This document shows, piece by piece, positions 25,065 through 33,450 of a stretch of 64,000 nucleotides of DNA. The DNA comes from Amnibacterium sp. CER49 (GTDB lineage: Bacteria > Actinomycetota > Actinomycetes > Actinomycetales > Microbacteriaceae): the NCBI RefSeq assembly GCF_029846255.1, contig NZ_JARVWQ010000002.1:1240001-1304000 (forward strand), read 5' to 3'. Both the position numbers and the translations under genes were made by a program. Numbering within the stretch: position 1 is the first letter of the stretch; the number at the start of each line of letters is the position of its first letter. The notes below the pieces were generated by a model. The model searched no databases and had not been told where the DNA came from. It worked only from the letters and a program-made list of their open reading frames with translations.

Positions 25065-26657
25065 ATGCCGGAGCACGGGATCGCGGAGGTCGTCGCCTTC
25101 GCGGCGGCCGCGCTCGCGGTCGTCGTGGTCGTCCGCTTCGTCGCCGAGCGGATCCGGATGCCGTTCACGGTGCTGCTCGTGCTCGTCGGCGGCCTCTACG
25201 CGCTCCTGCCCGGGCCGAACATCGCGCTCGAGCCCGACGTCGTGCTCACCGCGGTCATCGCGCCGCTGCTCTACAGCGCCGCGCTCGGCGCGAGCCTCAT
25301 CGACATCCGCCGGGCGTTCCAGCCGATCGCGAGCCTCTCACTCGGCCTCGTGCTCGCGACCGCGCTCGTGCTCGGCGCGCTGCTGCCCCTCGTCGTCCCC
25401 CACCTCGGCTTCGCCGCGGCCGTCGCGCTCGGCGCCGCCGTCGCCCCGCCGGATCCGGTGGCCGCGCTGTCGATCGGGCGCCGGGTGGGCCTGCCGCGAC
25501 GGCTGCTCACGGTGATCGAGGGCGAGGGCCTGCTGAACGACGCCACCGCGCTCACCGTGTTCGGTGTCGCGGTGGCCGCCGTGGCGGGGTCCGGCTTCTC
25601 CCTCGGCCTCGCCGTCGGCGACTTCCTGCTGTCCGCGGTCGGCGGTGTGGTGATCGGGGCCGGCATCGCGCTGCTGCTCGGGATGATCCGTCCGCTCCGC
25701 GAGGACGCCGTCGCCGGTGCCGCGGTGTCGCTCGCGACGCCGTTCGTCGTCTACATCGTCGGCGAGGAGCTGCACGTCTCGGGCGTGCTCGCCGTCGTCA
25801 TCGCGGGGCTCGTCGCCGGCCACCGGCTGCCCCGCTCCGACACGGGCGCCTCCCGCCTGCAGGCCGCGGCCGTCTGGCGGGTGCTCGACCTGCTGCTCGA
25901 GGGCTTCGTCTTCCTGCTGCTCGGCAACCAGCTGCCGGAGATCGTGCCGGCGCTCTCGCGCTACAGCGCCGGGACCCTCGTCGGCGCCGTCCTCGTGACG
26001 CTCGCCGTCGCGCTGCTGCTGCGGCCGATCTGGCTCGCGCTGACGCAGCTGCTCCCCCGGCGGCTGCGGCTCGCCGGCGACCGCGGCGCCCCGCGCCTCA
26101 CCGCCGGCGAGCTCGTGCTGCTGTCGTGGTCCGGGACGCGCGGGGCGATCACGCTCGCGGCCGTCTACTCGCTGCCCCTCGACTTCCCGCAGCGCGACCT
26201 GCTGCTCTTCTGCGCGTTCGTGCTCGTCGCCGTCACGCTGCTCGGGCAGGGGCTCACGTTCGCGCCGCTCGCACGTCGGCTCGGCATCCGGGCGAGCGCC
26301 GCGGACGGCATCCGCAGCCGCAACGAGGCCAGGCTCGCCGCCGTCGACGCGGCGCTCGCCCGGCTCGACGACGTGCAGGAGGTCCCCGAGGAGGCGCGCG
26401 CCGGCCTGCTGCGCGACCTCGAGGAGCGGCGGCGACGGTACGGGCGGCGGTTGGAGGTGCTCTCCGAGGCCGAGGAGGGCGAGCCGCAGGTGTCGTCCGA
26501 CTACCTCGCCGCGCTCGGCGCCCGTCGAGCGATCCTGCAGGCCGAGCGCGACGAGCTGCTGCGGCGCCGCGACGAGGGCATGCTCAGCGAACCCGACCTG
26601 CGCCGCCTGCAGGGCGAGCTCGACCACCAGGAGAGCCAGCTCCCGCCGATCCCCTGA
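25065..26657 (+). CDS. CPA1-family Na+(K+)/H+ antiporter
   Basis: 530 aa, 12-13 hydrophobic helices over residues 5-420, then a charged coiled-coil-like cytoplasmic tail of ~110 residues (RNEARLAAVDAALARLDD...). Ion-site residues of the NhaP/NHE type are visible: VAPPDPVAALSIGRR with the Asp, and EGEGLLNDATALTVFGVAVA with the Asn-Asp pair. SWSGTRGAITLAAVYSLPL is the conserved Arg-containing helix. It exchanges monovalent cations for protons at the membrane for pH or salt homeostasis; ion specificity is not readable. Confidence 0.9.
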   Translation: MPEHGIAEVVAFAAAALAVVVVVRFVAERIRMPFTVLLVLVGGLYALLPGPNIALEPDVVLTAVIAPLLYSAALGASLIDIRRAFQPIASLSLGLVLATALVLGALLPLVVPHLGFAAAVALGAAVAPPDPVAALSIGRRVGLPRRLLTVIEGEGLLNDATALTVFGVAVAAVAGSGFSLGLAVGDFLLSAVGGVVIGAGIALLLGMIRPLREDAVAGAAVSLATPFVVYIVGEELHVSGVLAVVIAGLVAGHRLPRSDTGASRLQAAAVWRVLDLLLEGFVFLLLGNQLPEIVPALSRYSAGTLVGAVLVTLAVALLLRPIWLALTQLLPRRLRLAGDRGAPRLTAGELVLLSWSGTRGAITLAAVYSLPLDFPQRDLLLFCAFVLVAVTLLGQGLTFAPLARRLGIRASAADGIRSRNEARLAAVDAALARLDDVQEVPEEARAGLLRDLEERRRRYGRRLEVLSEAEEGEPQVSSDYLAALGARRAILQAERDELLRRRDEGMLSEPDLRRLQGELDHQESQLPPIP

Positions 26658-26682
26658 CGCGTCCACCCCGCGAGGTGTGTGC

Positions 26683-26739
26683 GCCGTCGGGACGCATGGA
26701 GGCGTTCGAACCTGTACCGATGTCCCGGCTGCATGCGGA
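26683..26739. repeat. Degenerate copy of the 19-bp-arm palindromic element, 3' of the antiporter gene
   Basis: TGTCCCGGCTGCATGCGGA (26721-26739) matches 16 of 19 positions of the right arm of the element at 37887-37950; GCCGTCGGGAC (26683-26693) matches part of its left arm. The arms no longer pair perfectly here. It begins 26 nt after the antiporter stop. The rest of the 200-bp gap to 26858 shows nothing else definite. Confidence 0.5.
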
Positions 26740-26858
26740 AGGCACGGGGTCGGCCGGTTCCTTGGCGCGTTCCAACCCTGCTCCGCAGCGGCTGCGAGCG
26801 CTTCGGCGGACGGTTCCTGTTCGTCGTCGCACCGTGCGGCGGCGAAGGAAGGAGCACG

Positions 26859-27368
26859 ATGGCGGAGCAGAACGGTGCCCGCAGGCGAACGGCGCTGCTC
26901 GTCGCGGGCGGCCTGCTCGCCGGCGGCGCGGCCGCGGGCGTGATCGGCGTGACCGCGGCGACGGCCTCGGGTGCGCCCAGCCTCACGTCGGCGGTGTCGT
27001 CGGGGAGCCCGCTGCCCGGCTACGGCCAGAGCGGCGAGGGCGGGTTCCCGTCCGGGTCGCACGGCCCGGGCGAGACCCTGGCCACGGGCAGCACGGCCGC
27101 AAAGCTGACGGCCGCGGCCCTGAAGGCGGTGCCGGGCGGCACGGTCCTCCGGGTCGAGACCGACTCGGGCGACGCCGCCTACGAGGCGCACATGAAGAAG
27201 CCCGACGGCACCCTCGTGACGGTGAAGCTCGATTCGAGCCTCACGGTCACCGGCGTCGAGGACGGCATGGGCAAGGGCGGTCCCGGCGGCGCCGGCCCGC
27301 AGGGCGGCGGGTCCGGCACGGCCGGGCAGGCGCCCTCCGGCTCGCCGGCGAGCGGCTCGGCCACCTGA
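26859..27368 (+). CDS. Secreted or anchored PepSY-domain protein
   Basis: 169 aa from ATG 26859 (GAAGGAAGGAGCACG upstream). Basic start (RRR) followed by a hydrophobic segment at about 10-33 (TALLVAGGLLAGGAAAGVIG), a signal peptide or anchor. The middle, about 75-130, is a single PepSY-like unit (AKLTAAALKAVPGGTVLRVE, YEAHMKKPDGTLVTVKLD, LTVTGVEDG). The C-terminus is Gly/Ser/Pro-rich low complexity. Such small proteins in Actinobacteria have no settled function; PepSY units are thought to be inhibitory or binding modules. A strong terminator follows 6 nt after the stop. Confidence 0.75.
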   Translation: MAEQNGARRRTALLVAGGLLAGGAAAGVIGVTAATASGAPSLTSAVSSGSPLPGYGQSGEGGFPSGSHGPGETLATGSTAAKLTAAALKAVPGGTVLRVETDSGDAAYEAHMKKPDGTLVTVKLDSSLTVTGVEDGMGKGGPGGAGPQGGGSGTAGQAPSGSPASGSAT

Positions 27369-27374
27369 CGGGCG

Positions 27375-27414
27375 GGCACCGCGTGCGGCGCCGACGCGTG
27401 CCGCACGCGGTGCC
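27375..27414. terminator. 15-bp perfect stem after the PepSY gene
   Basis: GGCACCGCGTGCGGC (27375-27389) and its exact complement GCCGCACGCGGTGCC (27400-27414) flank a 10-nt loop, directly after the stop at 27368. No T-tract. Confidence 0.75.
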
Positions 27415-27431
27415 TCCGATCCGCGGCGCCT

Positions 27432-27495
27432 CGCGCGGTGGGTGTGGCGCCGCGCGGTACGCATGCCCACCGCGCGACGCCACGAGTACCGCGCG
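27432..27495. repeat. Interleaved inverted repeats upstream of the APH-like gene
   Basis: Three inverted pairs occur in the order A-B-C-A'-B'-C': CGCGCGGTGGG (27432) with CCCACCGCGCG (27466), GTGGCG (27444) with CGCCAC (27478), and CGCGCGGTAC (27451) with GTACCGCGCG (27486). Because they are interleaved rather than nested, only alternative hairpins or a pseudoknot can form. The edge GAGTACCGCG (27484) is shared with the element at 3801. Confidence 0.65.
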
Positions 27496-27517
27496 ACCTG
27501 GGACGGTCGACGCCCGG

Positions 27518-27523
27518 CAGACT
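27518..27523 (+). promoter_or_regulatory. -10 box of the APH-like gene, leaderless start
   Basis: CAGACT, 7 nt (GGACCCG) before ATG 27531. The match to a consensus -10 is moderate. Confidence 0.4.
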
Positions 27524-27530
27524 GGACCCG

Positions 27531-28421
27531 ATGACGCGGGCCGCGATGCACGAGGGCGAGGTCGCTGTCGACACCGCGCTGGTGCGTCGGCTGCTCCGGG
27601 CCCAGGCGCCCCAGCTCGCCGGCCTGGCGATCGAGCCCGCCGCGACCTTCGGCACCGTGAACGCCGTGTTCCGCCTCGGCGACGCCCTCTCGGTTCGCCT
27701 GCCGCTGCTCGAGGACGGCGTCGCCGACCTCGATCGCGAGGCCGCCGTGCAGCCGCGCCTCGCGCCGCTCCTGCCGCTCGCCGTGCCCGCGGTGGTCCGG
27801 TTCGGCGATCCGGACGATCACTACCCGTACCGCTGGGCGATCTGCTCCTGGCTGCCGGGCTCGCCGCTCGGGCCGCCGGCGGACGACCACGAGGACATCG
27901 CCCGGGCGGAGGCGCTCGCCGGCTTCGTCGCCGCGATGCGCGCCGTCGACGTCACGGGCGCGCCGCGGGCCGGCCGTCCGCCGCTCGCCGAGCTCGCCGC
28001 TGACACGCGGGCGGCGCTCGAGGCGTCCGTCGAGCTCGATCGGGCCGCCGCGCTCGCCGCCTGGGACCGCGCCCTCGAGGCCCCGGTCTGGGACGGCCGC
28101 GCGACCTGGATCCACGCCGACCTGCTGCCTGGGAACCTGCTCGCGACGGAGGGCCGGCTGAGCGGCGTGATCGACTGGGGCGCGGCCGGCACCGGCGACC
28201 CCGCGCACGACCTCGTGCCCGCCTGGGCGGTGCTCGGCCCGGCCGGCCGACGCGCCTACCGGGAGCGGCTCGCGCCCGATGACGGCACGTGGGCGCGGGC
28301 GCGCGGCATCGCGCTGCACCAGGCCGCGATGGCGATCCCGTACTACCGCGACACGAACCCGGGCTTCGCCGCCGTCTGCCGGCGCACCGCCGAGCAGGTG
28401 CTGCTCGACCCCGAGGCCTAG
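27531..28421 (+). CDS. Aminoglycoside phosphotransferase (APH)-family kinase
   Basis: 296 aa. Protein-kinase-like fold: N-lobe (FGTVNAVFRLGDALSVRLP, with the Lys replaced by Arg or further along), hinge WAICSWLPGSPLG, catalytic loop WIHADLLPGNLL with Asp and Asn, and metal-binding Asp in GVIDWGAAGTGDPAHDL. The family phosphorylates small molecules such as aminoglycosides, hydroxyurea or sugars; nothing indicates a drug-resistance role. Its TAG stop overlaps the azlD stop on the other strand as CTAG. Confidence 0.83.
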   Translation: MTRAAMHEGEVAVDTALVRRLLRAQAPQLAGLAIEPAATFGTVNAVFRLGDALSVRLPLLEDGVADLDREAAVQPRLAPLLPLAVPAVVRFGDPDDHYPYRWAICSWLPGSPLGPPADDHEDIARAEALAGFVAAMRAVDVTGAPRAGRPPLAELAADTRAALEASVELDRAAALAAWDRALEAPVWDGRATWIHADLLPGNLLATEGRLSGVIDWGAAGTGDPAHDLVPAWAVLGPAGRRAYRERLAPDDGTWARARGIALHQAAMAIPYYRDTNPGFAAVCRRTAEQVLLDPEA

Positions 28422-28723
28422 GTCAGGGCGCGCAGCAGCGCCGCGACGACCGCCGCGGCGAGCACGACCACGAGGAACGGCGCCCGCAGCGCGAGCAGCA
28501 CCGCGGCGACCGCGAGGGCCGGCACCCGCGCGTCGAGCACGAAGGCGCGGCCCGCGGCGAAGGCCTGCGTGACGACGAGCCCGGTGAGCAGCGCCACCGG
28601 CAGCAGGTCGAGCGTCCGCCGCGCGGGCGCCGGCTCGAACAGCTTCGGCGGCACGAGGTAGCCGGTCACCTTGAGCGCGAGGCAGGCGACCGACGCGGCC
28701 ATCACCGCGGCCCAGGTGCTCAC
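28418..28723 (-). CDS. azlD: AzlD-type branched-chain amino acid exporter subunit
   Basis: 101 aa from a GTG overlapping the azlC stop (GTGA). Four helices; starts STWAAVMAASVACLALKVTGYLVP, typical of AzlD/YgaH. It forms an exporter of branched-chain amino acids or analogues with AzlC. Its stop overlaps that of the APH-like gene on the opposite strand. Confidence 0.85.
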   Translation of the reverse strand: MSTWAAVMAASVACLALKVTGYLVPPKLFEPAPARRTLDLLPVALLTGLVVTQAFAAGRAFVLDARVPALAVAAVLLALRAPFLVVVLAAAVVAALLRALT

Positions 28724-29409
28724 GCCGCCGCCTTCGGGCCGAGCAGGTTCGTCGCGCCGACGACGATCGCGACGACGACCGTGAGCAGCACGGGGACCCC
28801 GGCGGGCAGCGCCGGCACGAGAGCGGCGGCGAGCACGGCCGACGCGGCGGCGACGGCGCGGGCCTGCCGCTTCGCGAGCCGCGGCCAGAGGAGGGCGAGG
28901 AACGCGGCGGCCGCCGCGGCGTCGAGACCGAAGGCCCGCACGTCGCCGAGCAGGTTCCCGAGCAGCGCGCCGATCAGGGTCGTGAGGTTCCACCCGAGGT
29001 AGACCGTCGCGCCGGTCACCCAGAAGCCGAGCCGCTGCAGCCGCGGCTCGGTCTGGGCGATGGCGACGGCGGTCGACTCGTCGATCGTCAGCTGCGCGGC
29101 GGCGAGCGCGCGCAGGGGCCGGTAGCGCAGCAGCGGCGCGAGCCGGACGGCGTAGAAGAGGTTGCGGCTGCCGAGCAGCGCCGCGCTCGTCACGCCGATC
29201 CCCGCCGCCGCAGCGCCGCCCGTGGCGAGCACGCCGATCAGCGCGAACTGGGATCCGCCCGAGAACAGCACGAGGCTGAGGAAGCAGGTCTGGGCGACGT
29301 CGAGCCCGGAGAGCACGGACAGCGCGCCGAACGAGACGCCGTAGGCGGCGGTGGCGAGCCCGACCGCGAGCCCCTGCCGGACGACCCGTGCGGTGTCGCG
29401 CTCCCCCAT
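28720..29409 (-). CDS. azlC: AzlC family branched-chain amino acid exporter
   Basis: 229 aa, ATG (MGERDTARVV). About seven helices. Signatures AYGVSFGALSVLSGLDVAQTCFLS, LVLFSGGSQFALIGVLA, LLGSRNLFYAVRLAP and AAQLTIDESTAVA are those of AzlC/YgaZ. It is encoded with AzlD by a 4-bp overlap, so the two are made together. Substrate range (leucine, azaleucine or others) cannot be told. Confidence 0.9.
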   Translation of the reverse strand: MGERDTARVVRQGLAVGLATAAYGVSFGALSVLSGLDVAQTCFLSLVLFSGGSQFALIGVLATGGAAAAGIGVTSAALLGSRNLFYAVRLAPLLRYRPLRALAAAQLTIDESTAVAIAQTEPRLQRLGFWVTGATVYLGWNLTTLIGALLGNLLGDVRAFGLDAAAAAAFLALLWPRLAKRQARAVAAASAVLAAALVPALPAGVPVLLTVVVAIVVGATNLLGPKAAA

Positions 29410-29420
29410 CGCATCCGACC

Positions 29421-30101
29421 CTAGGGCTTGGCCGGCGAGGGCTCAGGACGGGTCAGCCGCAGCATCCGGTCGGCCCCGACCTGGAACTCGTAGGGCACCC
29501 GCTCCACCGCCGCGTCGACGCCGTCGGCGCGCAGCCGGAGGAGCAGCGGCTCGAGGAACGGCACGGGGTCGCCCCTGCCCTGCGTCACGAGCGGGAAGAC
29601 GCGGACCTCCGCCGCGACCCGGAGCAGCTCGCGCAGCGCCGCCTCGTGCCACGCCTCGTCGAAGCGATCGGACCAGGTGAAGAGCAGGTGCGAGCAGAGC
29701 GCGAGGTCGAAGGCGGCGACGGTGAACGGCAGGTCGGGCAGCGCCCCCGGCACGTAGCGCTCCGGATGCCGCTCGAGGTCGTCCGCGAAGGCGGAGAGCG
29801 CCCCGGTCCGCAGCGACGAGCGCCGCTCGGGCGTCCCGTACCAGCGCCAGGTGAAGCGGCCGTCGTGGGCGTCGACGATGGCGGCGCCCTCCCGCTGCGC
29901 GGCCTCGGCGGCCGCTCGCAACCGGCCCCGCGGCTCCGCGTAGACCGGGTCGACGGCGGTCACGTCGGCGCCCGCGTCCGCAGCCGCGGCGGTGAAGCCC
30001 GAGGCGCCGGCCGAGCAGTCGAGGATGCGGCCGCGCAGGTCGTGCTCGCTCAGCGCGAAGAACGCGGCGTACTCCTCGAACGACCGCGACGTGACGAGCA
30101 C
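29421..30101 (-). CDS. Class I SAM-dependent methyltransferase-like protein
   Basis: 226 aa, GTG start with TAGCGT 6 nt upstream. Motif I is ILDCSAGASGFTAAAADAGADVTAVDPVY, with the acidic residue of motif II following. FDLALCSHLLFTW is the post-motif region. A 40-residue insert (WRWYGTPERRSSLRTGALSA) sits between. The family is widespread in Actinobacteria without a known substrate. It is divergent from the SGNH hydrolase gene across 78 bp. Confidence 0.72.
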   Translation of the reverse strand: MLVTSRSFEEYAAFFALSEHDLRGRILDCSAGASGFTAAAADAGADVTAVDPVYAEPRGRLRAAAEAAQREGAAIVDAHDGRFTWRWYGTPERRSSLRTGALSAFADDLERHPERYVPGALPDLPFTVAAFDLALCSHLLFTWSDRFDEAWHEAALRELLRVAAEVRVFPLVTQGRGDPVPFLEPLLLRLRADGVDAAVERVPYEFQVGADRMLRLTRPEPSPAKP

Positions 30102-30107
30102 CCGACC

Positions 30108-30113
30108 ACGCTA
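30108..30113 (-). promoter_or_regulatory. -10 box of methyltransferase gene, leaderless start
   Basis: TAGCGT on the minus strand, 6 nt (GGTCGG) before GTG 30101. Confidence 0.5.
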
Positions 30114-30166
30114 CGGCTCCGTCCGCGCCCAGGCCTTCGGCCTCTGGTCCCCCTGTGGGTGCTGAC

Positions 30167-30172
30167 TAACGT
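30167..30172 (+). promoter_or_regulatory. -10 box of SGNH hydrolase gene, leaderless start
   Basis: TAACGT, 7 nt (CCGGCGC) before ATG 30180. Confidence 0.5.
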
Positions 30173-30179
30173 CCGGCGC

Positions 30180-30953
30180 ATGCACCCCTCCCCCCTCCGC
30201 ACCCGGCTGCTCGCCGGCCTCGGCGCGCTCCTCGCCACCGCCGGCCTCGTGGCCGGCTCCGCCCTCCCCGCCGCGGCCGAGACCGCTCACCGCCACCCGA
30301 TCGCCTACGTGGCGCTCGGCGACTCCTACGCCGCAGGGCAGGCCACCGACTGCACGCACACGGCCTCGAGCTACCCCCTGCGGCTCGACCGGCTGCCGCG
30401 CATCCGGCTCGTCCACGACGTCACGTGCGCCGCCGCGACGACCGCGGACGTCGCCGGCACCCAGCTCGCCGCGCTGAGCCCGCGCACCCGGCTCGTCACG
30501 GTGACCGTCGGCGCTGACGACCTCGACGTCGCCGGCCTCGAGGCCGTCTGCGCGCCGGCACCGTCCTCCACGGACTGCCTGAACGCGATCCGGACGCGCG
30601 AGGCCGAGCTGCCGCAGCTGGGCTCCCGGCTCGTCGCGGCCTACGGCGCGATCGCCGCCGCCGCGCCGCACGCGCGGATCCTCGTGACCGGCTACCCGAC
30701 GCTCGTCTCGTCCGGTCCGCTGGCCACCGCGGAGTCGGCGCTCAACAGCACGATCCAGGCCGCTGTCACCGCGGCCCGGACTGCGGGCGCCCACATCCGG
30801 TTCGTGCCGCTCGACTTCACCGGGCACACGGTCGACTCGGCGGACCCGTGGTTCGTGCTGTCGGGGCCGAACATCTTCCACCCGAACTGCGCCGGCGACC
30901 GGGCGATCGCGCGCGCGATCGCGCACGCGATCCACGAGTGGTGGGAGGACTGA
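30180..30953 (+). CDS. Secreted SGNH/GDSL-type esterase
   Basis: 257 aa with a Sec signal peptide (basic MHPSPLRTR, hydrophobic core to ~30, cleavage near AAAETAHR). Block I is YVALGDSYAAGQ with the nucleophile Ser; the block III residue is in VGADDLDV; the catalytic Asp/His pair is in GPNIFHPNCAGDRAIA. Four Cys (DCTHT, VTCAA, VCAPAP, DCLNA) suggest disulfides. It resembles actinobacterial secreted lipases of the Rv0518/SCO7513 kind; the substrate is an ester or acetylated glycan. Confidence 0.82.
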   Translation: MHPSPLRTRLLAGLGALLATAGLVAGSALPAAAETAHRHPIAYVALGDSYAAGQATDCTHTASSYPLRLDRLPRIRLVHDVTCAAATTADVAGTQLAALSPRTRLVTVTVGADDLDVAGLEAVCAPAPSSTDCLNAIRTREAELPQLGSRLVAAYGAIAAAAPHARILVTGYPTLVSSGPLATAESALNSTIQAAVTAARTAGAHIRFVPLDFTGHTVDSADPWFVLSGPNIFHPNCAGDRAIARAIAHAIHEWWED

Positions 30954-30978
30954 GCGCGATGTGCGCCCGACGCCGGCC

Positions 30979-32535
30979 CTACTGGTAGCTGATGAGGTCC
31001 GGCGTCGGGTGCACCTCGCGCATCGTCTGCCCGGGCGTCAGCATCGGGTGATCGACCTTCAGGAAGTTCTTCCAGCCCCAGCCGGCGAGCCCGGCGGGCG
31101 GGTCGCGCAGCACGGCCGCCCACGTCTGCTGCTTGTCGGGCTGCACGCCCTGGCCGTCGACGTGGATCACGAGGTCGAGCTGCGGGCGGCTCACGATGCT
31201 CGTGCGGTCCTGGAGCATCGTCAGCCGGAACTCGTGCAGCACGAACAGCTTGGGCGGCAGGCCGCGGTCGCGCACGAGGCCGGCGAGCCACGCGGAGGTC
31301 CGGTTCACCTCGGCGGCCGACACCCGGCCGATCTGCTCGAGCGGCTTCTGGGAGGGGCCGAGGCGCCACTCCGGGTCGAGCGCGAGCCCCACCCCCGGTC
31401 GCTCGAGCAGCGCCTGGTAGTGCTTCGCCTGGGTCAGGAAGTCGGATCGACCGGGCTGCAGGTCGAGCACCACGGAGACGTGCGCCTTCGCCGCGGCGTC
31501 GAGGTAGGGGCGGATCGAGTCGGCGGGCAGCTCCGAGGAGTAGTCGCCGTCGGCGCCGGGGCTCCCGGCGGCGAGCGTCGTGATGATCTCGAGCATCGGC
31601 ACGACGGGCTTCGGGGACAGCGGCCGGTACTGCGCCGCGAGGTCCTGGACGCGGCGGATGGTCGCGTCGACGCCCTGCCTGCCCAGCACGCCGAGCACCG
31701 GGATGCCGGGGGCGCCGTAGAGCGCGACGAACCGGCGGTCGGGAAGCGGGCGCTGACCGCCGCCCGGCAGCTCGTAGCCGCTCCGCGCGGCGCGCACCGC
31801 CCAGTCCCGCGTCGACGGGTCGTGGGCGAAGGCGGAGCCGACGAGCAGCACCGGCGCGTCGTGGTGCGCGCGGAGCGCCGCGTCGAGGGCCGCGGACCGG
31901 GAGAGGTCGGTGCCGGCGTCGACGACGGTGGCGCCGGCCGCGGCCGCCGTCGCGGCCACCGCCCGTTCACCGGAGGGATCGGCCAGCACCGCGATCGTGC
32001 GGCTCGGCGGGACGGGGCGCGGCGCGGCCTGCACCGACCCGCCCGGCACGACGGCGACCCCGGGCGGCAGGGTGGCGCTGACCGATCCGACCAGGGTCAC
32101 CCACCGCACCCCGAGGCGTTGCAGCTCGCCGCTCAGCGTCACCCGGGCGGCGGCGTCGGCCGGGGCGGGCGCGAGCAGCATGGGCACGTGCAGGCGAGCG
32201 GCGAGCGGTGCGGCCGCACGCTCATCGGCGGGGGTCGACCCCGCGAGCACCGCGCCCGGCGCGGAGGCGAACAGCGTCCGGCTCACCTCGAGGGCGCGAT
32301 CCGCGGCGGACCCCGCCGTCAGGGCGCGCGTGGAGCCCGTGACGGCGAGCGCGAGGCGGGCCGGTGGTGCCGCGGCCGGCGACGCGGGCGCGAGGGCCGA
32401 GGTCCGCCCGGAGGCCTGCGGCGTGCAGCCGGTGACCGCCGCGACCGCGGCGAGGCCCGCCAGGGTCGCGGACGCGACCACCATCCGCAGCCCCCCACGC
32501 ACCCGCTCGACGGTAGCAAGGAGGCGGGACGACAC
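30979..32535 (-). CDS. Lipoprotein with CWB2-like N-terminus and glycosidase-like C-terminal domain
   Basis: 518 aa from GTG 32535; the signal peptide makes best sense if the start includes the basic ERVRGGLR before VVASATLAGLAAVAAVTGC, so ATG 32484 is less likely. Lipobox VTGC gives a lipidated Cys. Residues ~55-260 look like a cell-wall-binding repeat 2 fold (AAPLAARLHVPMLLAPA, LQRLGVRWVTLVG). Residues ~290-518 resemble a TIM-barrel domain (PVVPMLEIITTLAAG, VSVVLDLQPGRSDF, VGLALDPEWRLG, KLFVLHEFRLTML). The protein type is common in Actinobacteria; its enzymatic role is unproven. It lies 3 nt after the epimerase gene. Confidence 0.7.
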   Translation of the reverse strand: MSSRLLATVERVRGGLRMVVASATLAGLAAVAAVTGCTPQASGRTSALAPASPAAAPPARLALAVTGSTRALTAGSAADRALEVSRTLFASAPGAVLAGSTPADERAAAPLAARLHVPMLLAPAPADAAARVTLSGELQRLGVRWVTLVGSVSATLPPGVAVVPGGSVQAAPRPVPPSRTIAVLADPSGERAVAATAAAAGATVVDAGTDLSRSAALDAALRAHHDAPVLLVGSAFAHDPSTRDWAVRAARSGYELPGGGQRPLPDRRFVALYGAPGIPVLGVLGRQGVDATIRRVQDLAAQYRPLSPKPVVPMLEIITTLAAGSPGADGDYSSELPADSIRPYLDAAAKAHVSVVLDLQPGRSDFLTQAKHYQALLERPGVGLALDPEWRLGPSQKPLEQIGRVSAAEVNRTSAWLAGLVRDRGLPPKLFVLHEFRLTMLQDRTSIVSRPQLDLVIHVDGQGVQPDKQQTWAAVLRDPPAGLAGWGWKNFLKVDHPMLTPGQTMREVHPTPDLISYQ

Positions 32536-32538
32536 GCG

Positions 32539-33450
32539 TCAGACGGCCCTGAGCGTCCACTCCGCGACGTGGCGGTCGCCGGGCTCGAGCACCACGAGGT
32601 CGTCGCCGGAGTTGAAGGCGTCGGGCGGGCAGGTCATCGGCTCGACCGCGAGGCCCCGGCGGTTCCAGTCCGGCTCGGGGCGATCGCCGGTGTGGATCTG
32701 CACCCAGCCGCAGCCTGCGCCCCAGACCATCTCGGCACCGTGCCCGTCGTCCGCGAGCAGGCGCACCCGTGCGATCCCCTGGTCGTCGCGCACGAGGTCC
32801 GTGAACGCGTGGTCGAGGAACGCCGACCCGATGCGCCGGGGCGAGCGGTAGTCGAACTCGGTGCCGTCGATTTCGGATCGGCCGACGGGCACGAGGCGGT
32901 CGTCGACCTCGAGCACGGTGATGGCGTTGAACTCGAGGGTCCAGTCGTCCACGCGACCGGGGCCCGCCACGACGTACGGATGCCCGGAGGTGCCGTACGG
33001 CGCGCGGGTGTCGCCGGTGTTGACCGACTCGATGCGCGTGGTGAGCGCTGACCCGGCGAGCTCGTAGGTGACGGTCGTCTCGATGCGGAACGGGTAGCCG
33101 GCCTGCGCCGGCACCACGCCGCGGAGCACGGCCCGCGTCGCCTCGGCCTCCTCGACGGCGAAGTCGAGCCAGACGGCGAGCCCGTGCAGCGCGTGCCCGC
33201 GATCCGGCTCGGTCAGCGCGAGCTGGTGGTCGACGCCCTCGAAGCGGTAGCGGCCGTCGACGACCCGGTTCGGCCAGGGCACGAGTGCCGCCCCGCGGTA
33301 CAGCGGCCGCACCTCGTCCTCCCCGTACGGGACGACGAGGTCGCTGCCGGCGACCGTGAACGCGCGCAGGGAAGCGCCGACCGACGCGACGTCGACGACC
33401 GCGTCGCCGTCCGTCAGCCGGACCTGCGTCCCCGATAGCGGCTCGCTCAC
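32539..33450 (-). CDS. Aldose 1-epimerase (GalM-like)
   Basis: 303 aa, GTG start overlapping the preceding AKR stop (GTGA). Beta-sandwich mutarotase fold: GAALVPWPNRVVDGRYRFEG (substrate Asn-Arg), the first His in RGHALHGLAVW, second His in YGTSGHPYVVAG, and the catalytic Glu in RRGLAVEPMTCPPDAF. It interconverts alpha and beta anomers of aldoses. The pairing with an aldo/keto reductase (coupled translation) suggests a sugar-processing unit. Confidence 0.87.
   Translation of the reverse strand: MSEPLSGTQVRLTDGDAVVDVASVGASLRAFTVAGSDLVVPYGEDEVRPLYRGAALVPWPNRVVDGRYRFEGVDHQLALTEPDRGHALHGLAVWLDFAVEEAEATRAVLRGVVPAQAGYPFRIETTVTYELAGSALTTRIESVNTGDTRAPYGTSGHPYVVAGPGRVDDWTLEFNAITVLEVDDRLVPVGRSEIDGTEFDYRSPRRIGSAFLDHAFTDLVRDDQGIARVRLLADDGHGAEMVWGAGCGWVQIHTGDRPEPDWNRRGLAVEPMTCPPDAFNSGDDLVVLEPGDRHVAEWTLRAV

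Noticed and set aside
27531-28421. APH-like gene as aminoglycoside resistance
   Set aside because: Only the general kinase fold is visible; the family has many metabolic members and there is no mobile context.
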